64,000 nucleotides of DNA from Leifsonia sp. ZF2019 (GTDB lineage: Bacteria > Actinomycetota > Actinomycetes > Actinomycetales > Microbacteriaceae): assembly GCF_019924635.1 (NCBI RefSeq), contig NZ_CP065037.1, positions 3,906,001 through 3,970,000 on the forward strand. Reading direction: 5' to 3'. Below, one piece after another: positions 17,093 through 26,000 of this stretch (the first letter of the stretch is position 1; the number at the start of each line of letters is the position of its first letter). Below the pieces are notes generated by a model. That model was not told the DNA's origin. It ran no database searches and worked only from the letters and a program-made list of their open reading frames with translations. The position numbers and the translations under genes were made by a program.

Positions 17093-18178
17093 TCACGGCG
17101 CGGGCGTCGGCACCGGTGTGGGCGTCGTGGTGGCCGCATCACCGGGACGCGCAGTCACACTCGGGGTCGGGGTCGGGGTCGGGGCGGGCTCCGGGGTCGG
17201 CAGCTCGTACGCGCTGAGCGGGTTGGTCGCCGGGAACGGGAGGGACGCCGCCGCCTCCTCGCCCGTCTTCGGCCGGCCGTCGGCGTCGAGTGGCGCGACG
17301 CGCAACGGGTAGACGTTCCACACGTAGGTGCTGCCGATCTTGGCATACGGAACCGGGACTACGGCGTCCGACGTGTTGGGGTCGGCGTCCAGGCCCGTGG
17401 AGTCGCCGCCGACGGTGACCAGCGGCGCGCCGTTCTGGTCGAAGAGCTGGATGTGGTCGAGCGGACGGCCGTCGGCGTCGTAGCCGAAGATGTTGGTCAC
17501 GGCCGAGCCGTCGAGCGTGAGACCCTGAGGTGGCAGGTCGTCGACGGGCCCGGCGGCGTACGAGCCGGAGTCGTTCACCGCGGAGGCAAGGCCGCCGACC
17601 ACGAACGGCGCGGCGAGCACGGCGACGACGGAAGCCAGCAGCCGGACGTACGTCAGCCATCGCTGCGGGAGCCAGCGGCCGCGCCCCCACTGCACACTCA
17701 CGAGAACGCTCGCGCCGAGCACCACCCAGCCCAGGATCTGGGTGGGCAGAAGGCGGGCCTGCCCGGTGAACAGCAGCCAGCCCACGACGTACACGGCCCA
17801 GCCACGGAACACCCACCAGGCCGGCCTGAGCGCCAGCAGGAAGTCGGTGAGCCACGCGCCGAATCGGCTCGAGCGGGCCAGCCGCGACGCCTCCCCCCGC
17901 ATGCGGGCGACGGATTCCCCCACCCGCTCCCGCAGCGTCGGCGCCGCGGCTGATCCTGCCCGCTCGGGCAGCCCGGCCGACGCTCGCAACTCGGAGGCGT
18001 ACTGCCCGGGGTCGTCCGCGGTGAGCGCCCCGTCGTTGTCCTCGGCCTGCTCGAGCAGGTCGGCCTCGAGTCCGTCGGTCAGGTCGTCGACGTCATCCGC
18101 GGGAAGGTCGCTCAGATGGGAGCGGACGGCCGCGGCGAACGCGGCGACGTCGTCACGCAGAGTCGTGGTGTGCATCAT
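17093..18178 (-). CDS. HAAS-domain membrane protein with proline-rich tail
   Basis: The protein has 361 residues. The N-terminal 70 residues (LRDDVAAFAAAVRSHLSDLP followed by DDLTDGLEADLLEQ) match the helical HAAS/DUF1700-type domain that often partners PadR regulators. Four to five membrane helices follow (about 120-215). A C-terminal soluble domain ends in a PTPEPAPTPTPTP tail that may span the wall. ATG 18178 overlaps the PadR stop in ATGA, so the pair is coupled. The general idea for such pairs is that PadR controls the membrane protein; the physiological signal is unknown. Confidence 0.8.
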   Translation of the reverse strand: MMHTTTLRDDVAAFAAAVRSHLSDLPADDVDDLTDGLEADLLEQAEDNDGALTADDPGQYASELRASAGLPERAGSAAAPTLRERVGESVARMRGEASRLARSSRFGAWLTDFLLALRPAWWVFRGWAVYVVGWLLFTGQARLLPTQILGWVVLGASVLVSVQWGRGRWLPQRWLTYVRLLASVVAVLAAPFVVGGLASAVNDSGSYAAGPVDDLPPQGLTLDGSAVTNIFGYDADGRPLDHIQLFDQNGAPLVTVGGDSTGLDADPNTSDAVVPVPYAKIGSTYVWNVYPLRVAPLDADGRPKTGEEAAASLPFPATNPLSAYELPTPEPAPTPTPTPSVTARPGDAATTTPTPVPTPAP

Positions 18179-18537
18179 CGTTCTCCGATCGTGCGGACGG
18201 ACGGGGAGTGCTGCCGAGGAGCGTTCCCCAGCAGCTCGGACATCGCCGCGGAGAAGGCGGTCCAGGTCTGGCGCTGGCTCTGGAGCATCTCCACCCCCTC
18301 GGCGTTGATGGCGTAGTACTTGCGATTCGGACCGCCTTCGGACGGCGCCATATAGCTCGAGAGAGCGCCGGCGGTGTAGAGACGCCGCAACGTTCCGTAC
18401 ACGGAGGCATCGCCCACCTCGCCCAGGCCGGCCTCGCGGAGGCGCCGGACGATGTCGTACCCGTAGCCGTCGTCCTCCTGTACGACCGCGAGCACGGCGA
18501 CATCGAGCACGCCCTTCAGCAATTGCGTCGTGTCCAC
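18175..18537 (-). CDS. PadR-family transcriptional regulator
   Basis: The protein has 120 residues. The winged-helix pattern GYGYDIVRRLREAG, GDASVYGTLRRLYTAGALSS and GPNRKYYAINAEG is typical of short PadR proteins. GTG 18537 has a GAGGTGG site. It is first in a two-gene operon with the HAAS-domain membrane protein. It probably represses its own operon through the repeats directly upstream. Confidence 0.9.
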   Translation of the reverse strand: MDTTQLLKGVLDVAVLAVVQEDDGYGYDIVRRLREAGLGEVGDASVYGTLRRLYTAGALSSYMAPSEGGPNRKYYAINAEGVEMLQSQRQTWTAFSAAMSELLGNAPRQHSPSVRTIGER

Positions 18538-18563
18538 AACACCACCTCACTGTCTCGCTTCAG

Positions 18564-18589
18564 ACAGTACCACGGATTGCACAGTACTG
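18564..18589. promoter_or_regulatory. Candidate PadR operator
   Basis: The heptamer acagtac occurs at 18564-18570 and 18581-18587; the second lies in the palindrome cagtactg (18582-18589). The repeats are 17 nt apart, 27-50 nt upstream of the PadR start, in a locally AT-richer patch. Confidence 0.45.
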
Positions 18590-18696
18590 CGCATCGCACA
18601 CTCGGTCCTGCACTCGCGACGATGTCAGGATGGAGGGGGCCGCCGGAGGGACCGGCTGCCGACGACGCCGCCCGCGGGCGGAGGACGGCGGGTGAC

Positions 18697-20589
18697 GTGG
18701 GAGTCCTCGATCGGGTTCGACAGCCGCGTGGTGGGGTCGCCCGGGGTGCTCGGCACGTGGTCGCCTCCGCGCTGGGCGCCCTCGTCACGATCGTGCTCCT
18801 GGCGAGCGCGACGGCGGGAGCAGCAGCAGCCCGGACGACGACGTCCGAGCGTCCGCCCGGCCATGCCCCCGCCTCCGTCGACGACTTCACCTTCGCCAGC
18901 TTCGACGGGGACTACCGCCTCGGACGCGACGCCCGCGGGCACTCGACCCTCACCACCGTCGAGACGCTCGTCGCACGGTTCCCCGAGACGGACCAGAACC
19001 ACGGCATCCGGCGGGAGCTGGTCGAAGAATACGACGGGCATCCGACGGGCCTGCAGGTCGTGTCCGTGACGGACGGGAACGGGTCCCCGCGGGCATACAC
19101 GAGCGAGTCGGACGACGGTGTCCTCTCGCTGACGATCGCGGCGAAGGAGTTCGTGCACGGCGAGCAGACGTACGTCATCACCTACCGGCAGACGGATGTG
19201 ACGCGGCACTTCGCCGACACGGACGACGACGAGTTCTACTGGGACGCGAACGGGACGGAGTGGGCGCAGCCGTTCGACCGGGTGACGGCGACCGTGCATC
19301 TCGGCTCCGGGCTGGCGGAGGCGCTGAAGGGCACGGCGTCCGCGTATCGGGGCGCGCAGGGCTCGACGGAGGCAGCGACCGTCGAGCGCACCGCAGACGG
19401 GTTCCGCTTCACCGCCGATCGGCTGGGGGCGCGGGAGAACCTCACGTTCGCGATCGGGTTCGCGTCCGGGACGTTCATCGCGCGCGCGGACGGACTGTTC
19501 GACACAGGCTGGGGGTACGCAGCGGTCGCCGGACTGGTGCTCGTCATCCTGACGCTGATCGGCGCGATCGTGGTGCGGGTGCGCCTGCTGCGGGACGCCC
19601 CGGGACGCGGCACGATCATCCCGGAGTACGTGCCGCCCGCGGAGGGCCTGCTGCTCACGGCGGACATCCTGCGGCGCACGAGCAAGGCAGTCGCGGCACA
19701 GACGCTCGACCTGGCGGTGTCGGGGCGGGTCCGGGTGCTGCAGACCACGGGGTTCCTCGGGCGGCCGAAGTATGCGCTGGAGTTCGTCTCGACGGAGGCC
19801 ACCGGGCGGCAGGCGCTGCGGCAGCCGCATCCGACGCGGGATGAGCTGGAGTTCCTGCAGGCGCTCTTCGGCGAGCCGCTCGCCCCGGGGGCGACGCTCG
19901 AGCTCGGCTCGTCCGACGCACGGGCGGCTCGCGCGATCTCCGCCGTCCTGAAGCGGGTCCACACGGATGCGACCGGGAACGGCTACCGCACGTCCGGTCC
20001 GAGCGGACCGATCCGCGCGGTCTTCTTCGCGGGCCTCGCCGCGACGGTGCTGGCCGTCGTGAGCGCGGTGTTCTGCATCGTCGGCGTCTACGGCGGGGCG
20101 GCGCCGTTCCTGATCCTTCTCGGCTCGATCGTGCTGTTCGTCACCGCCGCCGGCCTGACGTCGCGCTCACCCCTGACCAGCACCGGCACGACGCTCCGCG
20201 AGTACGCCGACGGGCTGCGGATGTACGTCGAGCTCGCCGAAGCGGATCGCATCCGGTACCTCCAGTCGCCGCAGGGGGCGGAGCGCGCACCGGTCGCCGC
20301 GGACGATCCACGCGAGATGCTGCAGCTCACCGAGCGGCTCCTGCCGTGGGCCGTGCTCTTCGGCGAGGAGAAGAAGTGGCAGGCGGACCTCGGGAGGCTC
20401 TATGAGCAGACCGGGCAGTCGCCGACCTGGTACGCCGGGCAGACCGCGTTCAACGCGGCCGTGCTCTCGCAGATGGTCTCCGGCATCTCCTCCAGCACGA
20501 CCATCGCGAGCAGTTCGTCGTCCGGCGGGACCGGGGGCGGCGGGTTCTCGGGCGGCGGGGGCGGCGGCGGAGGCGGCGGGGGCGTCTAG
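18697..20589 (+). CDS. DUF2207 membrane protein with glycine-rich C-terminus
   Basis: From GTG 18697 the protein has 630 residues; the start is uncertain because no clear ribosome site exists, and ATG 18622 and GTG 18757 are alternatives. A signal/anchor helix (VTIVLLASATAG) is followed by an extracellular beta domain (FASFDGDYRL, TYRQTDVTRHFADTDDDEFYWDANG) that is the DUF2207 signature, then a membrane helix near residue 275, a cytoplasmic part (LPPAEGLLLTADIL-like), two more helices near 455-500 and a cytoplasmic end closing with a run of glycines. The family is widespread in actinobacteria and its function is unknown. It ends tail-to-tail with the SDR gene, the two stops sharing ctag. Confidence 0.8.
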   Translation: MGVLDRVRQPRGGVARGARHVVASALGALVTIVLLASATAGAAAARTTTSERPPGHAPASVDDFTFASFDGDYRLGRDARGHSTLTTVETLVARFPETDQNHGIRRELVEEYDGHPTGLQVVSVTDGNGSPRAYTSESDDGVLSLTIAAKEFVHGEQTYVITYRQTDVTRHFADTDDDEFYWDANGTEWAQPFDRVTATVHLGSGLAEALKGTASAYRGAQGSTEAATVERTADGFRFTADRLGARENLTFAIGFASGTFIARADGLFDTGWGYAAVAGLVLVILTLIGAIVVRVRLLRDAPGRGTIIPEYVPPAEGLLLTADILRRTSKAVAAQTLDLAVSGRVRVLQTTGFLGRPKYALEFVSTEATGRQALRQPHPTRDELEFLQALFGEPLAPGATLELGSSDARAARAISAVLKRVHTDATGNGYRTSGPSGPIRAVFFAGLAATVLAVVSAVFCIVGVYGGAAPFLILLGSIVLFVTAAGLTSRSPLTSTGTTLREYADGLRMYVELAEADRIRYLQSPQGAERAPVAADDPREMLQLTERLLPWAVLFGEEKKWQADLGRLYEQTGQSPTWYAGQTAFNAAVLSQMVSGISSSTTIASSSSSGGTGGGGFSGGGGGGGGGGGV

Positions 20590-21377
20590 AGCATCCCCGT
20601 CAGCACACCGCCGTCCGCCCGGATCGCCGCGCCGTTCGTCGCCGACGCCAGCGGGCTCGCGAGGTAGGCGACGAGGTGCGCGATCTCGTCCGGGGCGAGG
20701 AAGCGCTCGAGGAGCGTCGTGCGGTTCTGCCCGATGATCGCCTCCTTCATCGTCTCCGCCGGGATCTCCTGCTGCTCCGCGATGGCCTCGACGGCGGCCG
20801 CGACGCCGTCCGAGTACGTCGGGCCCCCGAGGATCGTGTTGACCGTGACGGCGGTGCCGCGCGTGCGCTTGGCGAGGCCGTTGCCCAGCGCGATCATCGC
20901 GGCCTTCGTGACGCCGTAGTGGATCATGTCCGCCGGCACGTTCACGCCCGACTCGCTGCCGACGAAGATCACGCGGCCCCAGCCACGCTCCAGCATGCCG
21001 CCGAGGAGCTGCCGCGAGAGCCGCACGCCGCTCATCACGTTGACCTCGAAGTAGCGCCTCCACTCCGCATCGTCGACCGACTCGAACTCCGCGAGACCGA
21101 ACAGCCCGACGTTGTTGACCAGGACGTCAACCGGCCCGAGCGCACCGAGCAGCCCCTCGACCTGCACCGGATCGGCGAAGTCGGCGACGAGACCGGAGGC
21201 GTCCGACCCGGGATGCTCGCGCCGGAGCCGCGCGACGGCCGCCTCCACCCGCGCCGCATCCCGACCGTTCACGGTCACCCGCACGCCCTCGGCGGCCAGC
21301 ACGGAGGCGACGGCGTAGCCGATCCCCTGCGTCGACCCGCTGATGAACGCCGTCCTGCCCTGCAGCCCCAGCTCCAT
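20586..21377 (-). CDS. Short-chain dehydrogenase/reductase
   Basis: The protein has 263 residues. ATG 21377 has a GAGAGGGA site. The NAD(P)-binding motif is GSTQGIGYA, the NNVG segment (DVLVNNVGLFG) follows, the catalytic Ser lies in VGSESG, and YGVTK holds Tyr and Lys. The C-terminal ATNGAAIRADGGVLTGML resembles the usual cofactor-end block. The start region carries a MarR operator shared with the divergent regulator, so the enzyme is probably induced by a small ligand, perhaps a toxic carbonyl or phenolic. The substrate is not known. Confidence 0.9.
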   Translation of the reverse strand: MELGLQGRTAFISGSTQGIGYAVASVLAAEGVRVTVNGRDAARVEAAVARLRREHPGSDASGLVADFADPVQVEGLLGALGPVDVLVNNVGLFGLAEFESVDDAEWRRYFEVNVMSGVRLSRQLLGGMLERGWGRVIFVGSESGVNVPADMIHYGVTKAAMIALGNGLAKRTRGTAVTVNTILGGPTYSDGVAAAVEAIAEQQEIPAETMKEAIIGQNRTTLLERFLAPDEIAHLVAYLASPLASATNGAAIRADGGVLTGML

Positions 21378-21411
21378 TCCCTCTCCCGTTCCGTGGCGGC
21401 GCCGCATGCGC

Positions 21412-21437
21412 CATTCACTTGCTCAGGCAAGTGAATG
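21412..21437. promoter_or_regulatory. MarR operator, SDR side
   Basis: Perfect 11-bp inverted repeat cattcacttgc / gcaagtgaatg around tcag. It shares the core ACTTGC-N4-GCAAGT with the second site at 21446-21467. It lies 35 nt before the SDR start. Confidence 0.85.
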
Positions 21438-21445
21438 TACCCGGG

Positions 21446-21467
21446 ATGACTTGCTTGAGCAAGTCAT
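21446..21467. promoter_or_regulatory. MarR operator, marR side
   Basis: Perfect 10-bp inverted repeat atgacttgct / agcaagtcat around tg, 19 nt before the MarR start. The two centres are about 32 bp apart, three helical turns, so two dimers could bind the same face of the DNA. Confidence 0.85.
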
Positions 21468-21486
21468 TGCATCGTACGCTGTTGTC

Positions 21487-21978
21487 ATGTCGCCCCCCTC
21501 CGAACCGGCCGCCCTCAGTGGCGAGAAGCTGGAGGTGTGGGCCTCCCTCGCCACCCTGCTGGAGCGCCTCCCCGCTGCCCTCGACGCGCAGCTCCAGCGC
21601 GACAGCGGTCTGACGCACTTCGAGCACGGCGTGCTCTACGCCCTCGCCACCGCCCCGGACCGCACACTGCGGATGAGCGTGCTCGCCGGCTACGCGAGCT
21701 CGACGCTCTCGCGGCTCTCGCGAGCCGTCACCCGCCTCGAGAAGAAGGGATGGGTGCGCCGCGTCATCGACCCGAGCGACGGACGCTTCACGCTGGCCGT
21801 CCTCACCGATGCCGGCCACGACACTGTGGTCGCCTCCTCCCCCGCGCACGAGCAGCTCGTCGACCACCTCGTATTCGACGCGCTCACGGCCGCGCAGGTG
21901 CGTCAGCTGGGTGTCATCAGCCGGCGCATCGCGGAGGCGATCGACGCGGCGCCGGTCTGGCGGCCGCCGGCCGGCTGA
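21487..21978 (+). CDS. MarR-family regulator
   Basis: The protein has 163 residues from ATG 21487, the first Met downstream of the operators. The MarR pattern is clear: FEHGVLYALATAPDRTLRMS, LAGYASSTLSRLSRAVTRLE (recognition helix) and GWVRRVIDPSDGRFTLAVLTDAG (wing). It is divergent from the SDR gene and presumably represses both genes through the paired operators until a ligand binds. Confidence 0.92.
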   Translation: MSPPSEPAALSGEKLEVWASLATLLERLPAALDAQLQRDSGLTHFEHGVLYALATAPDRTLRMSVLAGYASSTLSRLSRAVTRLEKKGWVRRVIDPSDGRFTLAVLTDAGHDTVVASSPAHEQLVDHLVFDALTAAQVRQLGVISRRIAEAIDAAPVWRPPAG

Positions 21979-21985
21979 GTGGCAC

Positions 21986-22963
21986 TCACCCGCGCGGCAC
22001 CCGCACCGTCAGCGCGTGATGCTCCACCCGCAGCCTCGCAGCGATCACGGACCCGTTGGGGTCGCCGTCGAGCTGGATCTCCTGCGGCTCACGGAAGCGG
22101 ACGCGCAAGGTCGTGGCCTGGGCGTACAGGATGGCGCGCGGCTTCGGGGTGAGGCGGCGGACGAACCGGCCGAAGCGCGTGCGGTGGAGGAGACGGTTGA
22201 AGGCGAGGCGGTAACCGATGTCGGCCCAGCCTCCACCGCCCTTCGGGCGCATCACGACGGCGTCGAGCAGACCGTCGTCGACGACGGCGTCGGGGATGAG
22301 CAGCATGCCGGCGGTCAGGCTGCCCGAGTTGCCGACGATGACGGTGTGCGCCCGCATCGCGACGTCGGGCTTGTCGTCCAGGCCGTAGACCATGTCGAAG
22401 CGGCGGTTGCCGAGGATGCTGCGCGCGATGGGGTCGGAGTAGGCCAGCCAGCCGATCCGCTTCTTGAGCTTCTGGTTGGTGTGCGCGGCCATGTGCGCAT
22501 CGAGCCCGATGCCCGCCATGACGAGGAACGCGCGCTCCTCGCTCTCGCCGCCGGCGCGTTCGAGGTGCGCGAAGCCGAGGTCGATGAGGCGATCCTCGCC
22601 GTCGAAGGCGGTCGCGACGGCTGCGCCCGTGTTGGTGACGGGAAGCCCGAGCTCGCGCGCGAACAGGTTACCGGTGCCGGACGGGACCACGCCGATGCCG
22701 ACTCCCGACCCCGCCAGCACGGCGGCCGCCGCACGCAGGGTGCCGTCGCCGCCCGCGACGATCACGAGCTGCGGGTGTGCAGCAGCCGCACGCTCCACGG
22801 CGTCCCGTCCGTCGTCGTCCGCGCTGGTCTCGAACCACTCCGACGGCGCCCAGCCCGCCTTCTCCTCCTGCGCAGCGACCGCGGTGCGCAGCGCAGGCAG
22901 GCGGACCTTGCTCGGGTTGTAGACGACGGCCGCGCGCGGCGGCCCGGCGACGTCGCGGCTCAT
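21986..22963 (-). CDS. Diacylglycerol-kinase-family lipid kinase
   Basis: The protein has 325 residues. AVVYNPSKV at the start, the nucleotide/catalytic GGDGTLRAAAAVL and PSGTGNLFARELGLP are hallmark blocks of the DagK/YegS catalytic domain. GIGLDA and the C-terminal EIQLDGDPNG complete the second beta domain. Members phosphorylate diacylglycerol or make lipid-linked sugars or phosphatidyl carriers; which applies here is unclear. It ends 7 nt from the convergent MarR gene. Confidence 0.9.
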   Translation of the reverse strand: MSRDVAGPPRAAVVYNPSKVRLPALRTAVAAQEEKAGWAPSEWFETSADDDGRDAVERAAAAHPQLVIVAGGDGTLRAAAAVLAGSGVGIGVVPSGTGNLFARELGLPVTNTGAAVATAFDGEDRLIDLGFAHLERAGGESEERAFLVMAGIGLDAHMAAHTNQKLKKRIGWLAYSDPIARSILGNRRFDMVYGLDDKPDVAMRAHTVIVGNSGSLTAGMLLIPDAVVDDGLLDAVVMRPKGGGGWADIGYRLAFNRLLHRTRFGRFVRRLTPKPRAILYAQATTLRVRFREPQEIQLDGDPNGSVIAARLRVEHHALTVRVPRG

Positions 22964-23002
22964 CGCCCCAGCGTACGCGTGGTCGCCTCGTCGGTCGGAC
23001 CG

Positions 23003-23048
23003 CTGCGGCGATGGGACGAGGGGTGTCGCCCTCGTCCCGTCGCCGCAG
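23003..23048 (-). terminator. Strong terminator after giant surface-protein gene
   Basis: 20-bp inverted repeat with a single mismatch (23003-23022 and 23029-23048) around a 6-nt loop, 21 nt after the surface-protein stop. It insulates the lipid-kinase gene that follows on the same strand. Confidence 0.8.
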
Positions 23049-23068
23049 AGTCTGCCGATCCGTCGGCC

Positions 23069-26000
23069 TCAGCCGCGGCGCGGGCGGCGGCGCAGGCGCG
23101 TCACCACGAGTCCGGCGGCGCCGGCGACCAGGAGTCCGATGCCCCACAGGACACCGGCACCCTGGGTCGAGCCGGTGCTGGCGAGGCCGCCCGCCGCCGG
23201 CGGGTCGAGCACGACAGCGCAGGCCTCGCCCGCGTCACCGCAGCCGCCCTCGCCGGTCGACGGTGTCCACGGCCCGGGCGGGGTCGTGACCGTCGCCCGG
23301 TTGGTGGTGTCGAGCGGCTGGTCGAGGACGGTGGTCACCGTGAACGAGGTGGAGGCTCCGACGGCGAGGGCCGGGATCTTCCAGGTGAGCTTGCCGGCCG
23401 TCATGGTCGACGCCGGGCTCGTGCTGATGACCCGGAGGCCACGCGGCAGGAGGTCGCTCACCGTCGCGTCGACCGCGTCGATCTCGCCGTCGTTGGTGAC
23501 GACGATCGTGTAGACGATGGTGTCGCCCACCGAGGCCGTCGGCCGATCGGCGGACTTCGCGACCGCGAGGTGACCGATGTCGAAGCGGTTGGTCACCGTG
23601 ACCGTCGCGGCCGAGCCGCTCGGGATGGCGACCACGCCGTCCGCGGGGTCGAGGGTGGTCGCGGTCGCGAGACCGGCGTCCGTCTCCTCGACGGCGCAGG
23701 AGGCACCGGCGATCAGGTCGTCGACGGTGGCCGTGTAGCCGTTCGCCTTCGACAGCTCCAGGGTGCCCCTCGCCCCGAGGTCGATGGGCGTGGTCACGCC
23801 GTCGACGTCGTAGGTGCAGGTGACCTGGACGGTGAACGGACCGGCGCCGAAGAGGGCGACGCCCGCGCCGACGCGCTTCTTGTCGATCGTCAGCGAGCCG
23901 GTGTCGAAGGTGTTGGTGATCGTCACCGTCGCCGGGGTGCCCGCGGGCACGGTGACGCCGCCGGCCGGGGCGATCGCGACGGAGGTCGCGCCTCCCGTCG
24001 CCGTCTCCGCCGTGTCGCAGTGGGCTCCCTGGATGAGACCGGTGACGGTCGCGGTGTAGCCGTTGGCCTGGTCGAGCACGACCACACCGGCGTCAGGCAG
24101 CGGGATCGTGAGCGTCACGCCGTCCTTGACCCAGGTGCAGGTCAGCTGCGCGGTGAACGGGCCGGCCCCGTAGGTGGCCGCGCCGTCGCCGTCGCGCACC
24201 TTCTCGAGCGTGACCGAGCCGGCCGAGAACGTGTTGGTCACGTCGACCGTCACGTTCTGCACGGTGCCGTCGAGCGCGCCCGGGATGGTGACGGAGGGCT
24301 GGTCGACGGTGCTTCCCGTCGCGCCTCCCGTCGCCGTCTCGGTCACGTCGCAGACGGTGCCGGCCGGGTAGACGCCCGGGACGGTGACCGTCTCGCCGCC
24401 GCGGATCGTCAGGTCTCCGTCGAACAGGGTCTGGTCGCCCGCGTAGACGCAGGTCGCGTGGACGGTGAAGGGACCGTCGCCGTAGGCGCCCGCGGCGTCG
24501 CCGTCGACGGTCTTGGTGATCGTCAGCGTGCCGGCCGCGTAGTGGTTGTTCACCACCGCGGTGTCTCCGCCGTCCGCGCCGGTGAGGGTCACGGTCGTCG
24601 AGTCGCCGGTCGTCTCCGCGGCTCCGTCGAACGCGATGCCGACGTGGTTCGGCGCGGTCGCCGCTCCGTCGGCGTCGGTCTCGCTGATCACGCACTTCGC
24701 GCCGACCGGAAGCCCGGTGACGGTGCGGGACTCGCCGTCGGCCAGGGTGAAGGCGGCATCCGCTGCCGCGAGCGGGATGGAGGTCCCGAGCGCGCTGGTG
24801 CAGACGAGGGTCAGGTCGAAGGGCCCGAAGGAGCCGGCCGTCGCCGCGGTCTCGACGTGCTTGGTGACGGTGAGCTGCGTCGTCGCGTAGTCGTTCGCGA
24901 TGGCGACGGTCTGGGCGGCCGGGACGGGCGCCGAGGCGTCGGCCGCGGTCGCGATGACCACGCTCGCCGGGGTCACCGTGCGGCTCGACTCGCCGTACGA
25001 GCCGTCGGCGCCGTGCTCGGTGACGGCGCAGGAGGCGCCCACCGGGATCCCGTCGATCCGTGCGGTGTACCCGCCGGCCTTGCTCAGCGTGACCGAGGAC
25101 GCGCTGCCGAGGTCGACCTTCACGCCGTCGACGGTGCACGCCACGTCGGCGACGAAGCTGGTCGGCGCATACTCCGCGGCCGGTCCCGTGATCGTCTTGG
25201 TGATCTGCAGCGGACCGCCGAGGAGGAGGACGCCGGACTTGATCGGCTCCTGCGGTCCCGCCGGCTGCGAGCCCGACACGTACGTCGGGTAGAAGCCGAA
25301 CGAGTTCCAGGCTCGCACGCCGGTCACGGGGGCGGTGACCGGCGCCCGGTCGTCGCCCGCCGTCGTGGTCGGGACGTTCGTGGTCGAGTACGTCACCTTG
25401 AGCGCGCCGCCGGCCGGCAGCACCGCACCGGGCGCCCCGCTGAAGTCGAAGACCAGCTTGATCGCGGTGACCGCGCCCGCGTCGACGGTGGTGCCGACCG
25501 CACTGGAGGGCAGCCACGAACCGGCGGGGCAGGATCCCGCGCCGGGGGTGATCTCCTTGGTGCACGGGTTCGCGGAGGTCGTGACGTACCAGTCCATGCG
25601 GGTGCCGTCGACGCCGCCCGAGCTCTGGAACGCGACGTCGCCGTTGAACCGCGGGGTGTAGACCGACCCGCGCTGCGACGGGTCGACGACACCCACGTCA
25701 CCCGGGTACGGGAACACGTCCACGGCCGTCAGGTTCTTGGCGGCGACGTTCCCGCCGTTCACCATCTCCAGCTTCCAGTGGTCGGTACCGCCGACGGTGC
25801 TGACCGCCGCGCAGGGGTAGCGGTAGTAGCCGTCGGAGTCCGAGGTGCAGGGCAGCGACGGGTTGTTGATGTTCTGCGCGTCTCCGCTGTCGGAGCGGAC
25901 GCCCTTCGAGGCGGTGAACGAGCCCTGCGAGAGCGTCGTCACGACGTTGCTCGTCGAGCAGGTGTTGGCCGCGAAGCTGATGGCGCGGCCATTGCCCGGG

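Noticed and set aside
16719..17312. A plus-strand frame across the hip upstream region
   Set aside because: Its composition changes midway, it has no ribosome site and runs antisense into the HAAS-domain gene.
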